64,000 nucleotides of DNA from Limosilactobacillus reuteri (GTDB taxonomy: Bacteria > Bacillota > Bacilli > Lactobacillales > Lactobacillaceae). Every line of letters starts with the position of its first letter. Positions within the stretch are counted from its first letter, which is position 1. Made by a program: the position numbers and the translations under genes. Positions 9,060 to 18,326 of this stretch are shown here, piece after piece. The notes beneath the pieces are model-generated. The model searched no databases, was not told where the DNA came from, and saw only the letters and a list, made by a program, of their open reading frames with translations. The stretch is taken from positions 1,725,001-1,789,000 of the forward strand of contig NZ_CP139478.1 in assembly GCF_034259105.1 (NCBI RefSeq), read 5' to 3'.

Positions 9060-9764
9060 TTACTGATTTCCAGTTAATTTCCGACGGACTAACGTTGGGT
9101 CAGCCTTTCCTGGATTCAATTCGACCAGTTTCCCCGATCCACTGTAAATAATCCATTCTGCTAAGTTAACAATATGGTCGCCAGCGCGTTCTAAATTCCG
9201 GATAACGGCCAAATAGCTTTCATAGGCTTTTACATCTTCGCCACCTTTAACCAGTGCTTTCATGATTTCTTTTTGTAATTTCACATAAAGTAAATCAACT
9301 TTCAAGTCCTCGTTAGCAACCTCATAGGCAACCTGCTCATCAGTATAGACATAAGCATCAAGGATTCGTTCAAGCATTTTGCGAACAATCATCATCATCT
9401 GTTCAATTGGCTGTTCGACGTCTTCATGATGTTCAAATTTACTTAAGGTAATCGCAGCGCGGGCAATATGGGTGGAATAGTCTCCTAATCTTTCGATATC
9501 AGTACTAGCTTTTAAGATACTGATAATTTTCCGAAAGTCGGTTGCAACCGGGTTTTGCAATGCCATTAGCTTCAACGCCTGTTTTTCCAAATGAATTTCT
9601 TCATCGTTAATCTTTGTATCAGTTGCTAAAACCTTATCTGCTAAGTCCGCATCATGATCCGTAAATGCCTTTGTTGCTTGATAGATCTGCTCACTAGCGT
9701 CAATTCCCATTTCCATGAAGTGGCTCCGCAGCCGTTTTAATTCATCGTCAAAAATTGCTCCCAT
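9060..9764 (-). CDS. phoU: PhoU phosphate-transport regulator
   Basis: PhoU is a cytoplasmic three-helix-bundle protein with two metal-binding repeats that couples Pst transporter activity to Pho signalling. The start is the ATG at 9764, behind AGGAGTG; an upstream in-frame start would lie inside pstB and has no ribosome site. The 234-residue product carries both repeats with E-R-(L/I)-G-D-Y/H-type motifs: TDIERLGDYSTHIA at about 82-95 and RNLERAGDHIVNLAE at about 185-199. It is the last gene of the operon and is followed by a terminator. Confidence 0.95.
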   Translation of the reverse strand: MGAIFDDELKRLRSHFMEMGIDASEQIYQATKAFTDHDADLADKVLATDTKINDEEIHLEKQALKLMALQNPVATDFRKIISILKASTDIERLGDYSTHIARAAITLSKFEHHEDVEQPIEQMMMIVRKMLERILDAYVYTDEQVAYEVANEDLKVDLLYVKLQKEIMKALVKGGEDVKAYESYLAVIRNLERAGDHIVNLAEWIIYSGSGKLVELNPGKADPTLVRRKLTGNQ

Positions 9765-9774
9765 GTTTTCACTC

Positions 9775-10530
9775 CTAACCAAATTTTCCGCTAAGGTAAT
9801 CCGCCGTTTGTTGTTGTTGAGGATTCATAAAGATATCTGTCGTCTGGTTAAATTCAATTAATTTTCCTTGGTGCATAAAAGCTGTCCAGTCTGCTGAACG
9901 TGATGCTTGCTGCATATTATGGGTAACCATAATAATCGTAAATTTCTCTTTTAATTGTACTAAAGTATCTTCAATTTGCGAAGTCGAAACTGGGTCAAGA
10001 GCACTTGTTGGTTCATCCATCAAGATAATTTCTGGTTGAACTGCCAGCGTCCGCGCGATACAAAGCCGTTGTTGCTGGCCTCCTGATAAGGCGAGCGCAC
10101 TTTCTTTTAAGTGATCTTTGACTTCTTCCCACAAAGCAGCCTGACGCAAACTCTCCTCTACTCGTTGATCAAGGATTTGCCGGTCCTTTACTCCGGCAAG
10201 CCGTAATCCATAAATAACATTCTCATAGATTGATAAGGGGAACGGTGTCGGTTGTTGAAAGACCATGCCAATTTGTTGACGAATCCGGTAAACATTAACT
10301 TTAGGCTGGTTAATATTCAAGTCATGAAAATTAATTTCACCTTTGACCGTTGCTAAGTCATCGTTCATCCGGTTAAGACTTCGTAATAATGTTGACTTTC
10401 CTGAACCAGAAGCCCCAATCATTGCCGTAATCTTATTGGCCGGAAATTTCATTGAAACATCATGAACAACGTGTTTGTCACCATATAATACTTGTAAATT
10501 TTTCACTTCAAGAGCAACTGAATTTTCCAT
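9775..10530 (-). CDS. pstB: Phosphate ABC transporter ATPase PstB
   Basis: PstB is the nucleotide-binding subunit that drives high-affinity phosphate import. The 251-residue product has Walker A GASGSGKST, signature LSGGQQQR, Walker B IILMDEPTSALD and a switch histidine in MVTHN. I chose the ATG at 10530 because GAGGAT precedes it and earlier in-frame codons fall within pstA. It overlaps the end of pstA by no more than the ribosome site, consistent with coupled translation in the order pstS-C-A-B-phoU. Confidence 0.95.
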   Translation of the reverse strand: MENSVALEVKNLQVLYGDKHVVHDVSMKFPANKITAMIGASGSGKSTLLRSLNRMNDDLATVKGEINFHDLNINQPKVNVYRIRQQIGMVFQQPTPFPLSIYENVIYGLRLAGVKDRQILDQRVEESLRQAALWEEVKDHLKESALALSGGQQQRLCIARTLAVQPEIILMDEPTSALDPVSTSQIEDTLVQLKEKFTIIMVTHNMQQASRSADWTAFMHQGKLIEFNQTTDIFMNPQQQQTADYLSGKFG

Positions 10531-10540
10531 TCTTTTATCC

Positions 10541-11422
10541 TCACTTTGCAAGTCGTCGCTTAATTAAATAACCAATATATCTAGCTAATAGGTTAAAGAT
10601 TAAAATTGTTAGAATCAAAATCGCTGCTGAACCATTTGAAACAGCACGGGCATCTGGAACCAATCCCTCACTGTTAACTTTCCAGATATGGACAGCTAAA
10701 GTTTCGGCTGGTCGTAATGGATTTAAGAAACTGGTAGGACTAAATGGGTTCCAATCGGTATAGCTAATTGCCGGTGAACTCTGCCCGGCCGTGTAGATTA
10801 AGGCAGCAGCTTCCCCAAAGATACGGCCAGCACTTAGGATCGCTCCAGTAATAATTCCCGGTAAAGCAGCCGGTAAAACAATTTTAGTTGTTACTCGCCA
10901 CTTTGACATTCCTAATCCCAATCCGGCCTGGCGTTGAAGATAAGGAACTTGGCAAAGGGCGTCTTCACATGCCCGCGTTAAAATCGGCAAGTTCAAAATT
11001 GTTAATGCTAGTGCCCCCGCAAGTAAGGAGAAGTCTAACCCCCATTGCAAAACAAAGACTAAGTAACCAAATAATCCCACTACTACTGATGGCAATGAAC
11101 TTAAAACTTCAATCGCCAAGCGTAATAAGTTTGTCCACCGATTATCTGGTGCATACTCACTTAAGTAAATGGCAGCACACAATGCTAAAGGAATCGAAAC
11201 GATTAATGTTAAAACAACCAGGTAAAGAGAATTAAATAATTGATCACGAATTCCCCCACCACTTCTAAATGATTCAGCGCTTGACGTTAAGAAATGCCAA
11301 GAAATATGGGGAATTCCTGATAGTAATAGGTACGCTAACAAGGCAAATAAAACTAACCCTACTAAACCGGTTAAAGTTAAAATAATCACGGTTGCCAACC
11401 GATCTACTTTTTCTGGACGCAT
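10541..11422 (-). CDS. pstA: Phosphate ABC transporter permease PstA
   Basis: This is a membrane permease subunit of the Pst phosphate importer, 293 residues with about six helices. The cytoplasmic EAA-type loop is visible in ALGLGMSKWRVTTKIVLPAALPGI, read here as GLGMSKWRVTTKIVLPAALP. A long extracytoplasmic segment with TDWNPFSPTSFLNPLRPAET is typical of PstA. Its ATG overlaps the pstC stop by one base, so the two permeases are translationally coupled. No lesion was seen. Confidence 0.94.
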   Translation of the reverse strand: MRPEKVDRLATVIILTLTGLVGLVLFALLAYLLLSGIPHISWHFLTSSAESFRSGGGIRDQLFNSLYLVVLTLIVSIPLALCAAIYLSEYAPDNRWTNLLRLAIEVLSSLPSVVVGLFGYLVFVLQWGLDFSLLAGALALTILNLPILTRACEDALCQVPYLQRQAGLGLGMSKWRVTTKIVLPAALPGIITGAILSAGRIFGEAAALIYTAGQSSPAISYTDWNPFSPTSFLNPLRPAETLAVHIWKVNSEGLVPDARAVSNGSAAILILTILIFNLLARYIGYLIKRRLAK

Positions 11423-12321
11423 TATTTTACCCCTTTCCGGCTAACGAGCCGCATTAAAAGATTGAAGGCCAAGGACATTACTAATAGAATTAAAGCTAAG
11501 GACCAGAGTGCATTGTTTGAGATCGTCCCCATGACTGTGTTTCCAATTCCGGTAGTCAAAACACTAGTCAAGGTTGCCGCTGAATGCATCAATCCCGTTG
11601 GCATTACCGTCGTGTTTCCAATTACCATTTGGACTGCTAAGGCCTCACCAAATGCCCGGGCCATCCCGAATACCATTGCAGTTAAAATCCCGCTTTTAGC
11701 ACTCGGAATAATCACCCGCAAAATCGTCTGCCAGCGAGTTGCCCCCAGCCCTGCAGACGCATTGCGATATTGTTTAGGAACTGCCCTAAAACTATCAATT
11801 GTCATCGAGGTCATTGTTGGTAAAATCATCAAAAACAATACACAAGTAGCAGCGAGAATCCCAAAGCCAGTGCCGCCGAAAAAGCGACGTAAGAAGGGAA
11901 CGATTACTGTTAAACCGACATAGCCATATACGACGGATGGAATTCCGACTAATAATTCAATGGTCGGTTGAAGAAACTTATATGCGGTTGATGGCAAAAT
12001 CTCTGTGATTGCAATAGCTACTACTAAGGCAAGCGGCAAAGCAATTACTCCTGACAAAAGAGTAACGCTAAAAGAAGTGGCGATCATCGGTAAGGCCCCG
12101 AATACATGATCACTTGGCCGCCATTTAATCCCACTTAGAAAATCCCACAATGAATAGTGATTGCCAGTAAAGAGGGCAATTCCTTTCCAAGTTAAAAAGA
12201 TTAAGATCGTTGCCACTAGTCCCCCAATTAAAGTAATTGCAAGATAACTAATTACTTTCCCTGAGGCTTCCTGCTTACTTTCAACCGAGGGCTGTGTCAA
12301 ACGTTGTCGTAAGTCTTCCAT
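11422..12321 (-). CDS. pstC: Phosphate ABC transporter permease PstC
   Basis: This is the second permease subunit, 299 residues with about six helices and a long cytoplasmic N-terminus. The EAA loop GLGATRWQTILRVIIPSAKSG is conserved in PstC; the motif spans roughly residues 195-215. The first periplasmic loop carries the WRPSDHVFGALPMI segment typical of PstC. It starts four bases after the pstS stop and overlaps pstA at its end, confirming a tight operon. Confidence 0.94.
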   Translation of the reverse strand: MEDLRQRLTQPSVESKQEASGKVISYLAITLIGGLVATILIFLTWKGIALFTGNHYSLWDFLSGIKWRPSDHVFGALPMIATSFSVTLLSGVIALPLALVVAIAITEILPSTAYKFLQPTIELLVGIPSVVYGYVGLTVIVPFLRRFFGGTGFGILAATCVLFLMILPTMTSMTIDSFRAVPKQYRNASAGLGATRWQTILRVIIPSAKSGILTAMVFGMARAFGEALAVQMVIGNTTVMPTGLMHSAATLTSVLTTGIGNTVMGTISNNALWSLALILLVMSLAFNLLMRLVSRKGVK

Positions 12322-12325
12322 CGTA

Positions 12326-13198
12326 CTATTTCCTTTCAGTTACTTTCCCAGTTGGTGTTTTTTCAACTTTCATATCATGAATGCTAATATAGTGAGCTTC
12401 TGTTACAAGCGTCTTTTGAACTTTCTCGCTTTGCATATACTTAATGAAATTTGCAGTTGATTGGGATGGCTGTTTTTGCGTATACATGTGCTCATATGAC
12501 CATAATGGCCACTTATTAGTCGTAATGTTATCAGCAGTTGGCGCTACTCCATCAAGGCTAACTGACTGAACTTGGTCATTAAGATAAGCAAATGCAATAT
12601 AGCTGATTGCCCCTGGTGTATTTCTAATAATTTCTTTGACTGTCCCGTTTGAATCTTGTTCTTGAGCATTTACTGCCTGCATCCCCGGTTTCAATACCGT
12701 CTGTTCAAACGCAACCCGTGTTCCGCTCCCATGAGCACGATTAATAACTGTAATTGGCAAATCAGGTCCGCCAACTTCTTGCCAATTCGTAATTTGACCA
12801 GTAAAAATTTGTTGAAGCTGTTTCATTGTTAAATTCTTAATGCCAAGCTCTTCATTAACAATTGGTACTATTCCCGAAACAGCAACAATATTATCATCTA
12901 ATTTATTGGCATTAATTCCATCTTGCTGGTCAGCAAAGATATCAGCAGATCCGATATTTACTGCTCCTGCTTGTACCTGACTAAGACCGGTTCCTGAACC
13001 CCCACCCTGCACAATAATGCTGGTTTGGGGATGCTTAGTCCGGTAATCATTTGCAACTGCTTCAGCTAATGGTTGAAGAGCTGTTGAGCCGACAATGGTA
13101 ATTTTTTCTTGTGATGGTTGTTGCTTAGCGAGTACCCATGACCCACCTAACCAACAAACTATTGCGACGATAACAACCCCGATAATCGTTTTTTTCAT
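12326..13198 (-). CDS. pstS: Phosphate-binding protein PstS
   Basis: PstS captures extracellular phosphate for the PstCAB importer. The start is the ATG at 13198, behind AGGTAGGAA; a longer frame upstream would run into the Pho-box region. The 290-residue product has a hydrophobic N-terminal segment (about residues 3-21) and then IVGSTALQPLAEA, GGGSGTGLSQVQAG and NRAHGSGTR, which are the phosphate-contacting loops. There is a Cys in the hydrophobic core but no consensus lipobox, so it may be membrane-anchored by an uncleaved signal or secreted. It is first in the operon and lies downstream of Pho-box-like repeats. Confidence 0.94.
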   Translation of the reverse strand: MKKTIIGVVIVAIVCWLGGSWVLAKQQPSQEKITIVGSTALQPLAEAVANDYRTKHPQTSIIVQGGGSGTGLSQVQAGAVNIGSADIFADQQDGINANKLDDNIVAVSGIVPIVNEELGIKNLTMKQLQQIFTGQITNWQEVGGPDLPITVINRAHGSGTRVAFEQTVLKPGMQAVNAQEQDSNGTVKEIIRNTPGAISYIAFAYLNDQVQSVSLDGVAPTADNITTNKWPLWSYEHMYTQKQPSQSTANFIKYMQSEKVQKTLVTEAHYISIHDMKVEKTPTGKVTERK

Positions 13199-13268
13199 TA
13201 CTATTCCTACCTGTTTATTAGTTGTTTTCATATATTTCGTATGGTACAAATAGAGAATAGCAAGTCGA

Positions 13269-13307
13269 TGTAAATTTTTAATCTTTGTAATGTAAAGGTT
13301 ATGTAAA
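13269..13307 (-). promoter_or_regulatory. Pho-box-like direct repeats upstream of pstS
   Basis: On the minus strand TTTACA occurs at 13307-13302, 13296-13291 and 13274-13269. Spacing is 11 bases and then 22, with a degenerate copy at the intervening 11-base position. The Bacillus PhoP consensus is TT(A/C/T)A(C/T)A repeated every 11 bases, and all three copies match it. The array lies between pstS and a divergent response regulator and could serve both. Confidence 0.75.
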
Positions 13308-13323
13308 TTTTGGAGAAAGTATT

Positions 13324-14034
13324 ATGACCAATAAATTTTTGCTAATGAGCCAGCAAGACGATCTCGTCCAACAGTTACAAGCTATTTGTAAAAAAGAACA
13401 CTGGACCTATGAGCTCGTGACTACTCCGACTGGCTTAGTAGTAGCCTTAGAAAAAAATCAAATTAGCGGAATTTGGTGGGATATGACGGAAGTAAGCTTA
13501 GACACCACGATTGCTACCATGACCCTCATTCGGTCGCAAGTTCAAGGACCAATTACCGTTTTTGTTTCTCGCCTTACGGAACGCATTCAGCGGAAATTAT
13601 ACCGGGCACATGTTGATGATGTGATTGCATTTCCTCTCCTTCCCAGTGTTTTCCGCCCCTTAATTCAGCAACGCTTGTGGACTTACCACTATCCACAGAT
13701 GCATTCATTAGCTGATGATAATACAACCAAAAATGACCCAGTAATAACTACTGGATCATGGGAAATTAATCAAGAAACCTATACTGTTACTAAAAACGAT
13801 AAAACAATTGCTTTAACACCCAAGGAATTTCAATTACTTTCTTACTTAGTTGATCATAAAGGACAGGTATTAAATCGGGATCAACTCGTTAATGGGGTCT
13901 GGGGGTATGATATTCTTGATACTTCACGGATCGTTGACATTCACATCAGTCACCTCCGAGATAAACTTGAAGATGACTCTCAACACCCTACTCATCTTCT
14001 CACAGTACGGGGATTTGGCTATAAATTTGTTTAA
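13324..14034 (+). CDS. Orphan OmpR/PhoP-family response regulator with atypical receiver
   Basis: The 236-residue product has a C-terminal winged-helix DNA-binding domain (about residues 140-236: ALTPKEFQLLSYLVDH, RIVDIHISHLRDKL, TVRGFGYKF) that clearly places it in the OmpR family. The receiver is diverged. A candidate phosphoacceptor Asp53 lies in WWDM, but the acidic pair of the usual pocket is displaced (Asp12-Asp13) and the conserved Lys is replaced (VFVSR). No histidine kinase gene is adjacent; a terminator follows directly. Its divergence from pstS across Pho-box-like repeats suggests that it regulates phosphate uptake, perhaps without classical phosphorylation. Confidence 0.85.
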   Translation: MTNKFLLMSQQDDLVQQLQAICKKEHWTYELVTTPTGLVVALEKNQISGIWWDMTEVSLDTTIATMTLIRSQVQGPITVFVSRLTERIQRKLYRAHVDDVIAFPLLPSVFRPLIQQRLWTYHYPQMHSLADDNTTKNDPVITTGSWEINQETYTVTKNDKTIALTPKEFQLLSYLVDHKGQVLNRDQLVNGVWGYDILDTSRIVDIHISHLRDKLEDDSQHPTHLLTVRGFGYKFV

Positions 14035-14040
14035 AATAAT

Positions 14041-14088
14041 AAAAAATGAGCGCTAAATGTTAATAGTTAACATTAGCGTTCATTTTTT
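14041..14088. terminator. Bidirectional intrinsic terminator between the response regulator and cbiO
   Basis: AAAAATGAGCGCTAAATGTT pairs across a short loop with AACATTAGCGTTCATTTTTT. A-run and T-run flank the stem, so it can end both the rightward regulator transcript and the leftward urease/nickel transcript. Confidence 0.85.
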
Positions 14089-14107
14089 GTTACAAACATC
14101 TCTCATT

Positions 14108-14833
14108 TTATAAATTATCTAAGTAATCAATAAAGCGGGGCATTTCTTCCAATTGATCTGCAGTTATTTCCCGGGTAATAGTATGATCTTCAGAAAAAAC
14201 ATAAACTCGGTCTACTAATGATCTAATCTGGTTAAAATGGTGGCTCGAAATAATAATTGTTTTTCCCGCATGATGAAGTTGGTTAACAATCTGAGTTATC
14301 AATGCCCGATATTCTGGCGATAAACCATTAAAGGGTTCATCAAGAATTACAATGTCAGGATTCATTGCCAGAACACTCGCAATCGCCACGAGTTTTTGTT
14401 CTCCACCAGAAAGGTGATAAGGAACCCGATCACGTTGCCGTTCAATTTTCAGAAGTTTCAAACAATCATTTACTCGTTGATCAATTTCATGCTGCGGAAG
14501 TCCTAAATGTTGGGGGCCAAATGCAATCTCATCAGTTACACTGGTATTAAATAATTGAATATCACTATTTTGAAAGACAAAGCCAAACTTTTGATAAAAT
14601 AGACCAGTTTTAGTTGAATCTTTTAAGAACTTCTTATCGATCGTCTGGTCATTAAATGTATATTTGCCATTCTTCAAACTAAATAGCCCAACAATTGTTT
14701 TTAACAGTGTCGACTTTCCAGACCCGTTTGGACCCATGATACAGACCGCATCCCCACGATTAACATTGATATTTACATCATGAAAACCGGTTTGCGTTCC
14801 ATAAGTATACGCTCCGTTAGCTATTTTGATCAT
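14108..14833 (-). CDS. cbiO: ECF transporter ATPase, cobalt/nickel type
   Basis: This is the ATPase of a group I energy-coupling-factor importer. The 241-residue product has Walker A GPNGSGKST, a Q-loop at FVFQNSD, signature LSGGEQKLVA and Walker B IVILDEPFNGL, with a switch His in ISSHH. Its start overlaps the cbiQ stop (ATGA). It is the last gene of the cluster that begins with amt and ureI. Position after urease maturation genes indicates nickel rather than cobalt as the imported metal, but that is inferred from context. Confidence 0.9.
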   Translation of the reverse strand: MIKIANGAYTYGTQTGFHDVNINVNRGDAVCIMGPNGSGKSTLLKTIVGLFSLKNGKYTFNDQTIDKKFLKDSTKTGLFYQKFGFVFQNSDIQLFNTSVTDEIAFGPQHLGLPQHEIDQRVNDCLKLLKIERQRDRVPYHLSGGEQKLVAIASVLAMNPDIVILDEPFNGLSPEYRALITQIVNQLHHAGKTIIISSHHFNQIRSLVDRVYVFSEDHTITREITADQLEEMPRFIDYLDNL

Positions 14834-15678
14834 GCAACCACTCCTCGTATTAAGCAGTATGCAACAATTGCTAGTAACAATTCTCCCATACTAATAACGT
14901 CATATTTATTCCAACTAAGTCTCCAACTCGCAACATTATTACTATTATATCCCCGTAATAACATTGCTTGGTAAAGGTCACTGGTTCGCTTCTTTGCTGA
15001 TAGATATACTTGGCCGATAATTACGCCTAAAACACGCCGATTTACGTGTTGTCCAAATGTCCGTAATTTAATACTGCTTAATAATTCCTGGATATAAACA
15101 CCTAATGTATAAACATATTTCATTGTAATATCAAGAGTTAGAATGATGACATTCGGTAAATGTAATTGTTTCAATCCTTGAATGAATTGCGGCCAAGAAG
15201 TAATACTTAAGAATATGGAAATATTTAACATGATTAGTGCAATCCGCGCTAAAAATAACCCAATATTATTTGCCTGTAATAATAAACTTGGTAAAAGGAC
15301 AACTAATGAAACAAGCAATAATTTACAAAGCTTTTTACTAATTGTAATTATTACCGATCCAGGCAAAATAAGCAGGTGAACTAACATCAGGATTAGCATT
15401 AACCATAAAAACATAACTTGAGATGATAATACGATCAAAATTGTTAAACCAATCAGTTCAACAATTCGAACCCATGGTGAATTCTTAGCAGAATAAACCG
15501 GCGTAATTCGTGTAAGAAAAGCAACCAATGCGGCAAATTTGCTCAAGTTATCTTGCACTAACCGCCCCTTTGTTAGGGGAACTTGATGCCGCTCTGAATT
15601 CATCAACCAGACTGGCAACTTTTCTATTGGTTTATTTTTAGGTTGGTTATTTATTTGGGGCTTTGTTTGTTGAACCAT
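14830..15678 (-). CDS. cbiQ: ECF transporter transmembrane subunit CbiQ/NikQ
   Basis: This is the coupling membrane subunit (T component) of the metal importer, 282 residues with about five to six helices. The coupling-helix motif near residues 215-225 (RTFGQHVNRRVLG) and the following AMLLRGY correspond to the two Ala-Arg-Gly-type signatures of CbiQ proteins. The first 45 residues are polar and basic, longer than in most homologues. The start codon lies within the last codons of the upstream S-component gene, a 32-base overlap. Confidence 0.88.
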   Translation of the reverse strand: MVQQTKPQINNQPKNKPIEKLPVWLMNSERHQVPLTKGRLVQDNLSKFAALVAFLTRITPVYSAKNSPWVRIVELIGLTILIVLSSQVMFLWLMLILMLVHLLILPGSVIITISKKLCKLLLVSLVVLLPSLLLQANNIGLFLARIALIMLNISIFLSITSWPQFIQGLKQLHLPNVIILTLDITMKYVYTLGVYIQELLSSIKLRTFGQHVNRRVLGVIIGQVYLSAKKRTSDLYQAMLLRGYNSNNVASWRLSWNKYDVISMGELLLAIVAYCLIRGVVA

Positions 15679-16660
15679 AGACTGCCATCAGCACCTTACT
15701 TATTAAGAAGAAAATTAATATTGCTGTAATCGCGCTTAAAATGTAGCCAATTGGCAAACTCGTTCCGGGAATCGTATAGTCACCAAACAATGCTGTATAG
15801 TTAAAGTCATGATTCATCCCTGCAGGTACCGAACTTGAAATATGTTCTAATTTTAAGCGTTGAAGTAACTCAGTCTTATCCCATTCACCAAAAGCCGTTC
15901 CACTAGCAAGCAACCCAATTGGTGAAAGGACAACTAAGCCAATAATGACATATACCAGATATTTAAGGGAGCCTTTTTTAGGCGTTTTCTGCTGACCATT
16001 CTTGTAAATTTCAGCAGGCGCAACTTTCTTGACAAAAGCATAAACAACATAGGTAAAGAAAGCCTCAATCCATCCTGCTACTGCTAGATGGGCAAACGCC
16101 ATTGCTGGAATTGTTACGGCTAATGGATACGGATTATATAGCGGTGCACCACTCGCCGTATGCGCAATTAATGGCTGAATTCCTAATTCAAACCCTGCCA
16201 TTAAAGCGGCAAGGTTAATACCACAATACGAACCAATAATCGCTCCTAAGCTTGCATGGTGGTGTTTACGCAAAAAGTTATAAATCCAATAACCAGTAAA
16301 CGGCATAATAATTGCCATATTAAAAATATTAGCACCTAAGGCAAGAATTCCACCGTCACCAAAGAGAAACGCCTGTAAGATTAGTGCGACTGTAACTGCA
16401 GTCCTAGCCGCGTATGGCCCAATTAAGATTGCAAGCAGCGTACCTCCAACCGCGTGTGCACTCGTTCCACCAGGTACTGGAACATTAAACATCATCATCA
16501 AAAATGATAATGAGGCTGCAATCCCCAGCATTGGCGCAAGTTCACGATGTTCTTTTAACTGCACTTTTACTTTTTTCGCTGAGACCGCAACCACTGGCGT
16601 AGCAACTGCAAACATTACCGCACAAGTAGCTGGACTCAAATAATTATCTGGAATATGCAC
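15647..16660 (-). CDS. cbiM: ECF substrate-binding subunit CbiM/NikM with C-terminal CbiN-like part
   Basis: CbiM/NikM binds Ni or Co through its N-terminal Met-His. I chose the GTG at 16660 because it gives MHIPDNYLSP with the metal-binding His2 and lies eight bases after AAAGGAG. The earlier in-frame GTG at 16669 touches the ribosome site and would bury the motif. The 337-residue protein has a CbiM core (about 1-220, with PVPGGTSAHAVGG and LFGDGGILALGAN) and a C-terminal section with two further helices flanking an extracytoplasmic loop, as in NikMN-type fusions. Urease genes lie directly upstream, so nickel is the likely substrate. Confidence 0.9.
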   Translation of the reverse strand: MHIPDNYLSPATCAVMFAVATPVVAVSAKKVKVQLKEHRELAPMLGIAASLSFLMMMFNVPVPGGTSAHAVGGTLLAILIGPYAARTAVTVALILQAFLFGDGGILALGANIFNMAIIMPFTGYWIYNFLRKHHHASLGAIIGSYCGINLAALMAGFELGIQPLIAHTASGAPLYNPYPLAVTIPAMAFAHLAVAGWIEAFFTYVVYAFVKKVAPAEIYKNGQQKTPKKGSLKYLVYVIIGLVVLSPIGLLASGTAFGEWDKTELLQRLKLEHISSSVPAGMNHDFNYTALFGDYTIPGTSLPIGYILSAITAILIFFLISKVLMAVYGSTNKAPNK

Positions 16661-16829
16661 TAATCCCACTCCTTTTAACCTATTTCAACAACTCCTCGCC
16701 ATAATGATTTCTCACCAGTAATAGTCAGAGGTTAATACATCAGACAGTAGATTTCGCAATCCATCAAAATACACCAACTCCAGCTGCGAGCAGATCTGTG
16801 ATAACAATATTTATTCACTATTTACCTAT

Positions 16830-17684
16830 CTAAGCTTGTTCCCGTTCAAGGTGTTCACTCTTCCGCAAGTTGAGTTCAGAGAAGTGAAGAATCTTTTCAC
16901 GATAGTAACTGATAAACTTCCACATTAATTTGTGATTTTCAAAAGCACTATCACTCAATAACCGCAGCACCATCCCATCTTTTTCAAGCAGGAAAATACC
17001 ATAGTGAATATTAACGTCAAACTGTTCCAAATACTTCCGCAATTCTTCAACCGTCTTTTGCGTAATATTTTCATCAATAATGACAACTGAATTGAAGTTT
17101 AGTTTACCCTCAAAATAACCAATTTCCTGCATTGGATCAGATTCTGGATCAACCAACAGATAATCGTTATAAACTAACTGACCATCATAGTTAATTTTTG
17201 TTTGTAAACCCACTTCATCATATTGGAAAGGTGCTCCATCTGGTGACCATCCTTTAGAAAGGCCATCAGTTAAAATCAACTTAGCACCCTTTTCCATATC
17301 GATTGTTGTTGTTTGACGATAATATGCATCTTTATATGGAATTGTTTCATCTTGATAAAACTCTAAGATCGCATTCTTGCCGAGATGAAAATCATCCTCT
17401 TGAGTTGTCATTTGATGATTTTCACACTTATAAACATAGGTTGGTGATTGGGTAGTTACAATCGCGTGACTATTATCATCTAATGTAATTTGGTGATGAT
17501 ATTTTTCACCCTCAACGTATCCGCCACCTGTTGTTATGAGAAAGTAATATGGAATGTTATCTTTATTGGGTTGGCAAAATGATAACCATGAATTACCTTT
17601 TCGGAAAGTACGCTTAGCAAAGTTACGCCCTTTCGTATGGGTAAATTCGAGGTCGATCATGCCATCATAATCTTTACTTTTCAT
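16830..17684 (-). CDS. ureD: Urease accessory protein UreD (UreH)
   Basis: UreD is the scaffold on which UreF and UreG assemble onto apo-urease for nickel insertion. The start is taken as the ATG at 17684, inside the end of ureG, with a GAGGA ribosome site nine bases upstream. The 284-residue product shows the family's [12 protein letters not shown] and ATVTTQSPT-like ([13 protein letters not shown]) motifs, [15 protein letters not shown] and [13 protein letters not shown]. The gene is intact. About 170 bases without features separate it from cbiM. Confidence 0.9.
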   Translation of the reverse strand: MKSKDYDGMIDLEFTHTKGRNFAKRTFRKGNSWLSFCQPNKDNIPYYFLITTGGGYVEGEKYHHQITLDDNSHAIVTTQSPTYVYKCENHQMTTQEDDFHLGKNAILEFYQDETIPYKDAYYRQTTTIDMEKGAKLILTDGLSKGWSPDGAPFQYDEVGLQTKINYDGQLVYNDYLLVDPESDPMQEIGYFEGKLNFNSVVIIDENITQKTVEELRKYLEQFDVNIHYGIFLLEKDGMVLRLLSDSAFENHKLMWKFISYYREKILHFSELNLRKSEHLEREQA

Positions 17685-18300
17685 CTTCCAAGTCCTCAAG
17701 TAATACATCTTTCTTCAGCCAATCAACAACACCATCAAAACCAATATCCTTCTTTAAGTTAGTAAAGAGGAAGTTGCCATCATTCCGGAATTTTTCTGAA
17801 TCTTTCTTCATTCGGTCAAGATCAGCGCCGACATATTTAGCCAAGTCTGTCTTGTTAATAATGAAGAGATCTGACTTGATCATTCCTTGTCCAGCTTTCC
17901 GTGGAATCTTTTCACCTTCAGCGACATCAATAATGTAGATTGAGAAGTCAACTAATTCTGGACTGAAAGTTGCAGCTAAGTTATCTCCACCACTTTCAAT
18001 AAAGATTAGGTCAAGGTCATTATTAAACCGTTGCTCTAATTCTTCCACAGCGGCCATATTCATTGAAGCATCTTCACGAATGGCAGTATGAGGACAACCA
18101 CCTGTTTCAACCCCAATGATCCGATCTTCATCAAGAACTGAATTTTTAGCCATATATTCGGCATCCCATTTTGTGTAAATATCATTAGTAATTACCGCAA
18201 TATTATAATCATTATGAATCCGCCGGGTAAGCCGTTCGATTAATTGCGTTTTTTCTGACCCAACAGGACCACCAACACCAATTCGTACTGCACGTTTCAT
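17674..18300 (-). CDS. ureG: Urease accessory GTPase UreG with altered Walker A
   Basis: UreG is the SIMIBI GTPase that delivers nickel to urease. The start is the ATG at 18300, giving 208 residues, the usual size. The metal motif ([11 protein letters not shown]) and NKTD guanine motif are present. The P-loop reads GPVGSEKT, whereas UreG proteins have GPVGSGKT; the Gly before the catalytic Lys is replaced by Glu (codon GAA, one G-to-A change from GGA). A Glu at this place is expected to block phosphate binding. The switch region reads [10 protein letters not shown] where most homologues have an acidic residue in place of Trp. The frame is intact, but activity is doubtful. Confidence 0.93.
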   Translation of the reverse strand: MKRAVRIGVGGPVGSEKTQLIERLTRRIHNDYNIAVITNDIYTKWDAEYMAKNSVLDEDRIIGVETGGCPHTAIREDASMNMAAVEELEQRFNNDLDLIFIESGGDNLAATFSPELVDFSIYIIDVAEGEKIPRKAGQGMIKSDLFIINKTDLAKYVGADLDRMKKDSEKFRNDGNFLFTNLKKDIGFDGVVDWLKKDVLLEDLEDEK

Positions 18301-18326
18301 AAATTTTAACTTCCCTTCCAAAATAA

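Noticed and set aside
11462..11923. 153-codon plus-strand frame over pstC
   Set aside because: Antisense to pstC, no ribosome site, residue pattern of a reversed membrane protein.
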